A stretch of 64,000 nucleotides of DNA. It comes from Hysterangium stoloniferum. Lineage: Eukaryota; Basidiomycota; Agaricomycetes; Hysterangiales; Hysterangiaceae. Below, piece by piece: positions 57,567-64,000 of this stretch; the stretch's first letter is position 1, and each line of letters begins with the position of its first letter. Made by a program: the position numbers and the translations under genes. Location of the stretch: the NCBI GenBank assembly GCA_015178975.1, contig WHVD01000003.1, positions 1,943,584-2,007,583 of the forward strand, read 5' to 3'. The notes under the pieces were generated by a model, which was given only the letters and a program-made list of their open reading frames with translations, was not told where the DNA came from and made no database searches.

Positions 57567-58551
57567 ATGGGACCAAAACCAACACCACGCAAGCCAATGC
57601 CGACAGCAGGGCCCTCCACGGGCACTCCGTATCGGGCGCCGTGGACGGCGGCCCAATTGTTGGCGTGGCGAGAAGAGCAGCGCCAGCTTCGTGAAGCAGC
57701 AGAGAGAGAGGCGAGGGAGGCTGAGGAGGCCCTGGACAGAGAGTACCAGGAAGCATTGGCCGCGGAGGAAGAGGCCGCAAAGGAGAGGGAACGTGAGGCG
57801 GAGGAGGCTGCGCGAGTGGCCGCAGAGAATGCCCGGGTGGCTGCGGAGAAAGCCCGGTTGGCCGCGGAGAGGGCCGCCATTGTTGCGGGAAAGGTAAGTC
57901 CCAATATTCAACTTGTCGACTTTTACTGACTTGTGATATTCAGCGCAAAGCGACAGAGGTGGAGTCCGAGTCCGAGGGGGAGCCAGAGAGCCCCCAAAAG
58001 GTAGGCCTCATGTCCATGGAATACCCGCGGAGACTGACCAACTCAACAGAAGGCAAGGAAGGCGGCGCCAGTCCGTCTTCCGATGCGGAACGAGCCGCGG
58101 TGTTCCGGTTGCAACGACCAGAACACGGAATGCAACCAAAAGGCCGGCCGGGGGCCGGGATGTTATCAATGCGCGCACCTCAAGGCGAGGTGCTCGCTTG
58201 TGCACGAGCAGGCCACGGGGTCCGGGGCGCGAGACATAAGCGGGACGGACGGGTTGTCCGGGTTGGACGAGGTCCTTGGACGGATCGCCGAGGGCATCGA
58301 GGCCCAAAACGAGTTGCTCCGGAAGAGCAACCAAAGTCCAAATTGTGGTGGCAAAGGAGCTGTCCGGACTCCGCGAGGAGTTTTGGAAGTTCCTGGCGGA
58401 GTATGGCGGCTATGTCTTTGAAGAGCCGCAAGTCGGGAGTTCCGAGGATGCCGGATCGGATGAGGACGGGGTTGCCGCGGAGGTCGCGGAGCTCCCTGAG
58501 GAAGTAGCTGAGGCAGAGGGGAAAAAACATAGTCCCATAAATGTAGACTGA
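57567..58551 (+). CDS. Antisense Zn2Cys6 coiled-coil protein gene inside gypsy A1
   Basis: Three exons, 57567-57893, 57944-58000 and 58050 onward; introns of 50 and 49 bp have GTAAGT/GTAGGC donors, CTGAC branch sites and CAG acceptors, all in phase 0. Residues 1-25 are Pro/Thr-rich; 28-110 are Arg/Glu/Ala-rich heptad-like helix (coiled coil); exon 2 is acidic. Exon 3 encodes C-X2-C-X6-C-X9-C-X2-C-X6-C (CSGCNDQNTEC ... CYQCAHLKARC), exact spacing for a fungal Zn(II)2Cys6 cluster, normally a DNA-binding domain. Downstream are LDEVLGRIAEGIEAQNELLR (helix) and, after a one-base slip near 58335, a frame with LREEFWKFLAEYGG and an acidic tail ending at 58551; unslipped, it ends at 58421. It converges on pol (58754). 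Likely a transcription-factor-like accessory protein; function inferred. Confidence 0.65.
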
Positions 58552-58753
58552 AAAGTAATATAGAAATAAAAGTAATTGAACATAAAAGTAAAGCGTGAAA
58601 AACATAAAAAATAAAAGTCAAAGCCAAAGTCCGCGGAGAGTCCGCTTAAAGACTTGACAAGACATGTCAGAACTTGTAAAACAAAGAGAGACATAGGGCG
58701 ACAGGGAATAGTGAAAATGAGTCCAAACGTAACACGGGGTCCGTGGGGTGCGG

Positions 58754-60516
58754 TCAGAGAGACGATAATGGTCCAGGTTTGAGTGGGTAAGCTGTATGAA
58801 AGTCAGTAACGATTTCCGTGGCATTACCGAGTTCCGTGGCCAAAATCCATGAGGTTTCTTCATCGGTGCCCTCGTAACCCACCCACTTGACCAAGTAAAG
58901 CAGTTTACAAGTGCGTCGATGCTTGTCAATTTTTGAATCTAAAATCTGAGAGATTTCAAACTCGGGTTCTCTGTCAATGACGACAGGAGGAGGCGGAGAT
59001 TGCACGCGATCCGGGATAGTGTTAGCAGTACAAGGTTCTAGCATAGAGACATGAAATACCGGGTGTACCGCGCGCATGCTATCCGGAAGCCGTAGAGTCC
59101 AAGAAACTGAACCTACTTGTGCGATAATTTCAAAGGGACCTAAATATTTTTCAGCAAGCTTCTTTGATGGACGGGTAGTCCGGAAGAATTGGGCTTTGAC
59201 ATAAACACGGTCACCAATCTTGAAGTTTGGTGGCGGGATCTGGTGTTTGTCCGCTGAATGTTGGTATTGCTCTTGGGCGGACAATATTGCAGTCCGGAGT
59301 TCCTCGTGGAGCTCGTGGAGGTCCGTGGTGAACTCTTGAGCACGAACAGAGGCGAGATTTCGTTCTGGATGTACTGTAATATTTGGATTATATCCTTTAT
59401 TTGCAAAGAACGGGGAAACGCCAGTAGTGGCCGAGGGTGCATTGTTGTAAGCAAACTCTGCAAGTGGTAACAAGGTTTTCCAATTGTCCTGTTGATAGTT
59501 GCAATATACGCGGAGGTATTGTTCCAATGTCTGGTTGACGCGTTCGGTTTGTCCGTCACCTTCCGGGTGATGTCCGGACGTGAAATGTAATGTCATGTCC
59601 AAGGATTTTCCGAGGGATCTAAAGAAGTGAGACACAAACTCTGATCCTCGATCGGAAGTCATGTGGGACGGAACTCCGTGCTTGGAAAATACGTGGATAA
59701 TGAAAAGTTCTGCTAACTGCACGGATGTAATTGTATCATAAGTAGGGATGAATATACCTTGTTTTGAGAATCTGTCAACAACGACTAGAATAGCGGAAAA
59801 GCCTTCGGAATCTGGTAGGTGTTCAAAAGGCCGTATGGCTTGTGTTGCTGAGATTTCAAGCGGGGACAAGTAGTGCAAGATTTACAATAGTGCTTAACGA
59901 ATCCACGGAGTCCGGGCCAAGTATATTCTCTTCTTATTAATGATAGAGTTTTGTTGTACCCAAAATGTCCTGAGAGTGGATGATCATGTTTATATTGCAG
60001 GATCCTGAGGCGGAGGCCGTCGGAGTCCGGTACATAGATACGATCGTCAAGTCTAATGAAACCATGTTGATCAAGAGACCACCGAGGTTGATCGGGGTCC
60101 ACGGGATTGTCCAGATGAGCTTTAGTAACTGGGTCTAGCGGAATTGCCGATAGAATATCTTGATGTAACTTTTCGATATCCATAATGATAATTCCACGGA
60201 CAATGGGATTGACGAGGAAAGTTGCGCGGACCGATGCGGTAAGTTGTTGATTCGTGAAGATAGGTTTCAGGTTGTGCGGATTTACCGTTGCATAGTCGTT
60301 GCTCCCCTCTTTAGGATAGACGTCCCATCGTCTAGTTAAAGCGTCGGGTTTGCCGCCGAGACGGCCGGGTCGAAAACGGATAATCATGTTGAAGGCGGAG
60401 AGATATTCAGACCAGCGGGCCTGCCGACGGGTCAAGAGTTTTGTGGTAGAAAAGTATTCCAGGTTTTTGTGATCTGTTACAACGTCAATAGGAGCTCCTG
60501 AACCTTCCAAATAGTG
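58754..60516 (-). pseudogene. Gypsy A1 RNase H-integrase-chromodomain
   Basis: 3' part of a chromovirus pol. RNase H end: VVTDHKNLEYFSTTK, RWSEYLSAFNMIIRFRPG, LGGKPDALTRR. Integrase zinc region: H..H (HPLSGHFGYNKTL) and C..C (CKSCTTCPRLK). Near 59830 a deletion and frame change remove the stretch with the first catalytic Asp (usual SMDFI). The second D (TSDRGSEF) and E (GDGQTERVN) are present. C-terminal: KLAEKYLGPFEII, HPVFHVSMLEP and a chromodomain (YLVKWVGYEGTDEETSW) ending at 58754. The 5' side is cut at 60516 by insertion of B1. Confidence 0.9.
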
Positions 60517-61236
60517 TGTTACGACCGTGTCGCAACCCTATCGGCCCCGAGGTTATCGCCACTTGTCAACGTTTCAAGTCATCCTCTCGGAAACCATCGG
60601 CCCCGAAGCTGACGAATGTTTCGCGAAGATCAAACTCCATTTACGCCCACGTCAAATAACTCGTATTGTCTGGTCAAACTTTGATACGTCCCCTTTATTA
60701 TGTTGATCCGTTCAATCTTATGTTTCGCATATGTCTATCTATATTTGTAGTCCTCGAACCATTTCCTTTTATCGTAATCCCGCTCTCGGTTATCATCGGC
60801 CTCCGAACTAATCATAAACTTCCCGTTCCTAGTCAAGCTTATTGTTAATACCGTGTTCCGCCCTTCTCCCCATTAGTATTTTCCAGACGCCTGTTACTTG
60901 TATATGAACCCGCTGTAATTGTAGTTACTAGGCAATCAGAATATCGACTCAGAATACCCTCATACACCTGTATCAGTCTCATACTAAGACTTCCCCCATC
61001 CGCCTTCGCGTGCGCTCGCCCACTCCCGGCCCCGACCCCTTGGCCCGACGCCCGACTTGTCCTTCGATTCCGATCGGTATCACGCCGAAAGGTACTCACT
61101 AGGACTAGTCTTCGCCCGCCCGAAATTTAAGGACATCCTACGGATATTTGCGAGGGCGCAGCCCATAAGCTGAAGCCAAGTCCTTCCGATCGGTCCCTGT
61201 CGGCCACCGACATTAGTCAGTTTCCAGTTCTTAACA
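60517..61236 (+). mobile_element. 5' LTR of gypsy B1
   Basis: 720 bp, TGTTACGACCGTG...CAGTTCTTAACA; possible TSD TAGTG at 60512-60516 (the partner lies outside the window). TATATGAA at 60901 and the predicted transcript start ATCAGAATAT at 60935-60944. Conserved box near 61165. Confidence 0.88.
60935..60944 (+). promoter_or_regulatory. LTR-B transcript-start / self-priming box
   Basis: ATCAGAATAT, 34 bp after the TATA-like TATATGAA and exactly complementary to 61239-61248. Confidence 0.6.
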
Positions 61237-61238
61237 GT

Positions 61239-61248
61239 ATATTCTGAT
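61239..61248 (+). other. Family-B self-priming PBS
   Basis: ATATTCTGAT, two bases after the LTR; complementary to 60935-60944 within the LTR. It replaces a tRNA PBS. Confidence 0.65.
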
Positions 61249-61274
61249 TTCACACTCGCATTTTCCGTCTAAAC

Positions 61275-62573
61275 ATGCCTCCGAGGAAAAATGCCAAGCC
61301 TAGCGGCGAAGCAGAATCTTCCACTCTCAAGTCTCCTTTTCTGTATACAGCCCGAGCTACTCAGAAAACTCCGCTACCAGAAACCTCCGAAGAATCTCGC
61401 TTTGTGGAGATTACCGGCGATGCTGAAGAAGTAACTGAAGCAACCGATCCCGAAGCAACTGAGGAGATTAACAATCAACCAGTTTCGGAACACGAACCCG
61501 AGGATGGCGACCAACCTCAGGCTAGTGGCTCCAAGAAGTCTGCAAAGAAGAAACCGGCTCTCGACCCTGAAGAAACATGGGAATTGTTTTCAGGTACACT
61601 AGGATCCCTTAATGAATTCCTTAAAAGCAATATCAAGGAAAAGGAACCTGGGCAAACCCGAGTCAACAAACCCGAGCCATTTACTGGCTCAAACCCGAAG
61701 AAATTGCCGACATTCCTTATGCAATGTCGATTCAACTTTCGGGACCGCCTGGCTGCATTTGCAACGGATGACCGAAAGGTAAACTTCGCACTCTCATACC
61801 TTAAGGATTCCGCAGCAGCCTGGTTCGAACCCGCATTTTCTGGCCTCACCTCTGAAGACCCCGATTGGCTCCACGATTGGGATGCCTTTGTCGAGGAACT
61901 CGAAACCAACTTCGGCCCCTACGACCAAACCGGCGATGCAGAAACCGCGCTTTCTAATCTCAAAATGAAAGACACTCAGCGCATCACCGATTATATCGTC
62001 CAGTTCAACAACCTCGCTGCGCGTTGCGACTGGGGCGATTCGGCCCTCCGTTACCAGTTTTACTCCGGCCTTCCGTCTCGCCTCAAAGACGAAGTTTCCA
62101 AAGGAGAGACCGGCAAGCCGAAAACCCTCCCTCTCATGCGCCTGAAAGCCCAAAACGCAGACGCTCGATACTGGGAACGACGTTCGGAAATCAGTCGCGA
62201 AAACCCGTCGGACAAAAAATCATCGGACAACAAAAATGCCAATAAGTCTGGTAATCAAAATACCAATAACACTGGCAACTCGACTTCCGATAAGAAGTCC
62301 GAAAACAAAGGGTCTAACGACAAAAAAGGCAAGGGCAAACAGTCGAACAAGTCTCAAGACAAAGACAAACCCGACTTAACTGGCAAACTCGGCTCCGATG
62401 GCAAGCTCCTACCACAGGAAAAGCAACGCCGAATGGACAACAACCTTTGTTTGTTGTGTGCAGATCCCGGACACCGAGTCGCTGCATGCCCAAAAGCCAC
62501 AAAAGCCCGATCGGCCAATACGGCCACGACCTCACAACCGGCCAAGCCGGCTGCCGAGTCGAAAAAAGATTAA
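61275..62573 (+). CDS. Gypsy B1 Gag
   Basis: Intact 432-residue structural protein. Acidic N-terminal third, then a retrotransposon-gag capsid domain (about residues 125-300: KPEPFTGSNPKKLPTFLMQC, AAAWFEPAFSG, RITDYIVQFNNLAARCDWG), a Lys/Asn/Ser-rich linker and a CCHC knuckle CLLCADPGHRVAAC near residues 395-408. ATG is 38 bp after the LTR. The stop TAA at 62571-62573 overlaps the pol frame; see the slip site at 62562. Confidence 0.9.
   Translation: MPPRKNAKPSGEAESSTLKSPFLYTARATQKTPLPETSEESRFVEITGDAEEVTEATDPEATEEINNQPVSEHEPEDGDQPQASGSKKSAKKKPALDPEETWELFSGTLGSLNEFLKSNIKEKEPGQTRVNKPEPFTGSNPKKLPTFLMQCRFNFRDRLAAFATDDRKVNFALSYLKDSAAAWFEPAFSGLTSEDPDWLHDWDAFVEELETNFGPYDQTGDAETALSNLKMKDTQRITDYIVQFNNLAARCDWGDSALRYQFYSGLPSRLKDEVSKGETGKPKTLPLMRLKAQNADARYWERRSEISRENPSDKKSSDNKNANKSGNQNTNNTGNSTSDKKSENKGSNDKKGKGKQSNKSQDKDKPDLTGKLGSDGKLLPQEKQRRMDNNLCLLCADPGHRVAACPKATKARSANTATTSQPAKPAAESKKD
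62562..62567 (+). promoter_or_regulatory. Candidate -1 frameshift site (Gag/Pol)
   Basis: A run of six A (GTCGAAAAAAGATTAAG) ends four bases before the Gag stop. The pol frame is -1 relative to gag and is open across this site from 62447, so a -1 slip here would join them. Confidence 0.4.
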
Positions 62574-64000
62574 GCAACTCTCTGGATTCCGTGCGGTTGG
62601 AGAGTTGCGTTGAATCTCCTCGCACACCGGAAAATTGTCATCTTAACGCATCCGCCCTGTATGATCCTAATTCTTTGTTCATAAATCTTACTTTGGAACC
62701 TCTCGGGAGTTTCACTTTTCGAGCTCTCATAGATTCAGGTTCAACCCATTGTTTTATAGATACAAGTTTTTCCCGAAAAAAACAGTTGAAAACTTATGCA
62801 ATAGATCCGATTCCGCTCTGACTTTTTGATGGTACCTCAAACTCCGTAATCTCGCAAGCCTGCGAACTCCGACTTCGGTTCCCGTGTGGAACCTTTCAGA
62901 CAGTTACGTTTTTTGTAACACAGTTGGACTCGAGCTGCTCCGTGGTTCTAGGACATAACTGGCTCACCCGCTACAATCCGTTGATTGATTGGGTATTGGG
63001 CAGTATCCATTTCCGAACCCCGTCAGCACCCGATACGACTGGTCCATTTCCGCCTGTTTCGGCAAATATGGCCTCTACAGCACCTCCGGCCCCCGTGGCA
63101 AATCCGAGCTCTTCGCCGCCCGTCTCTCTAATAAACGCCGCAGCTTTTATGAGAGCCATCAAGCTGGACGGCTCCCGAGCATTTACAGTCAATCTTAAAG
63201 TTGACGAAGTCACCGGTCGCTTTGCATCCCCGGTGACCGAACCGATCGCAGATTTAGAAGGTGTTCCTAAAAAATACCATGAATTTGCAGATGTCTTCAG
63301 TAAACAAAAAGCTGATCGACTCGCCCCTCACAGGCCTTACGATTTGAAAATTGATATTGAAGATGGTTCACATCCACCCCTAGGCCCAGTTTATCCTCTC
63401 TCGCAGTCCGAATTATCGGCTATCTGAGATTTCTTGGATGAACATTTGGCTATAGGTTTTATCCGACCCTCAAAGTCTCCCTATGGAGCCCCTGTCCTAT
63501 TCGTTCGGAAAAAAGACGGTTCCCTTCGACTTTGCGTTGACTTTCGAGGACTAAACGCGATTACTCGAAAAGACAAGTACCCATTACCATTAATCTCCGA
63601 TTTACTCGACGCCCCTCGGAAGGCCCAAATTTATACAAAGATAGATCTCAAACACGCCTATCATTTGGTTCGGATCGCCGAAGGCGACGAATGGAAAACG
63701 GCTTTTCGCACTCGCTATGGCTCCTTTGAATGGTTAGTAATGCCTTTCGGCCTCACCAACGCTCCGTCGGTCTTTCAACGTTTTATCAACGACGTCTTTT
63801 CCGACCTCCTTGACGTCTTTGTCATTGTGTACCTAGACGACATCCTCATCTTCTCCGAAGACCCTACACTTCATGATGAACACGTCCGTGAAGTCCTCCG
63901 AAGACTCCGAAAACATGGTCTTTTTGCGAATGGTAAAAAATGTTCTTTTGATGTCGACACGGTTGAATACTTAGGCTTCATGATGGGACCCGATGGTCTC
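62571..64000 (+). pseudogene. Gypsy B1 protease-RT (runs off window)
   Basis: One frame (-1 to gag) open to the window end except for TGA at 62819-62821 and 63425-63427. Protease: ALIDSGSTHCFIDTSF (DSG) near 62730 and [79 protein letters not shown] and catalytic YLDD ([10 protein letters not shown] near 63835). The two TGA fall where related elements have Arg (before LFDG and before the 'D.LDE' fingers motif). Otherwise well preserved, the youngest gypsy here. RNase H and integrase lie beyond 64000. Confidence 0.88.

Noticed and set aside
57461..57904. Minus-strand ORFs of 134-147 codons opposite the antisense gene
   Set aside because: GC-rich shadow of the Ala/Glu/Arg-rich coiled coil; no motif and no continuity with pol.
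58166..58627. Minus-strand ORFs of 141-153 codons over exon 3 of the Zn2Cys6 gene
   Set aside because: Shadow frames; the pol stop at 58754 precedes them and the plus strand has the cysteine array and splice sites.

Overview
The window looks like a repeat-rich, gene-poor piece of a filamentous fungal genome, most likely a basidiomycete mushroom (Agaricomycetes). Reasons: introns of about 50-68 bp with GTAAGT-type donors and CTAAT/CTGAC-like branch sites; a secreted fungal-type FAD oxidoreductase; a Zn2Cys6 cluster, which is a fungal DNA-binding fold; and a mix of Ty1/copia elements, Ty3/gypsy chromoviruses and Tc1-like DNA transposons. No rRNA, tRNA, CRISPR or bacterial operon structure was seen. 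Species cannot be named from sequence alone.

Layout. 0.1-5 kb: pieces of two Copia elements and an LTR fragment. 6.3-16.4 kb: a nearly full-length gypsy chromovirus (C1) with 5' LTR, tRNA-type PBS, Gag, protease, RT-RNase H, integrase-chromodomain and an extra ORF3; no 3' LTR is recognisable. 17.0-18.5 kb: a possible unrecognised host gene. 19-35 kb: a stack of insertions inside insertions, almost all resolvable by target-site duplications (TSDs): a Tc1-like element (T4) holding a solo LTR-A, which holds a full Copia (P) and a solo LTR-B, which holds two Tc1-like elements (T2, T3), one of which holds another solo LTR-A. 35-44 kb: old LTR relics, a solo LTR with an empty-site paralogue, and degenerate tandem repeats. 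44.8-49.3 kb: a host island with the one apparently intact host gene, a nine-exon berberine-bridge-like oxidase flanked by diverged direct repeats. 50.7-54 kb: an internally deleted second copy of the C family (C2). 54.8-60.5 kb: two family-A gypsy pieces, A2 (gag) and A1 (RNase H-integrase-chromodomain-3' LTR). 60.5-64 kb: 5' half of a fairly young family-B gypsy (B1) running off the window.

LTR families used below: A (about 805-840 bp, TGTTACGACC...CCTAACA), B (about 720-740 bp, TGTTACGACC...TTCTTAACA), C (about 580-645 bp, ...CTCTTCACA), E (diverged A-like relics), plus Copia LTRs. Families A and B appear self-primed: ten bases two nucleotides past the LTR are complementary to a site just downstream of the LTR TATA box, and the pairing covaries between families. 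Family C carries a conventional tRNA-type PBS.

Most notable: A1 carries, antisense to its pol and between the chromodomain and the 3' LTR, a three-exon gene for an alanine/glutamate-rich coiled-coil protein with a perfectly spaced Zn2Cys6 cluster. C1 carries a different, sense-strand extra ORF in the corresponding place. Nearly every stop codon interrupting C1 and B1 is TGA, mostly where Arg is expected, which points to CGA-to-TGA (CpG) decay.
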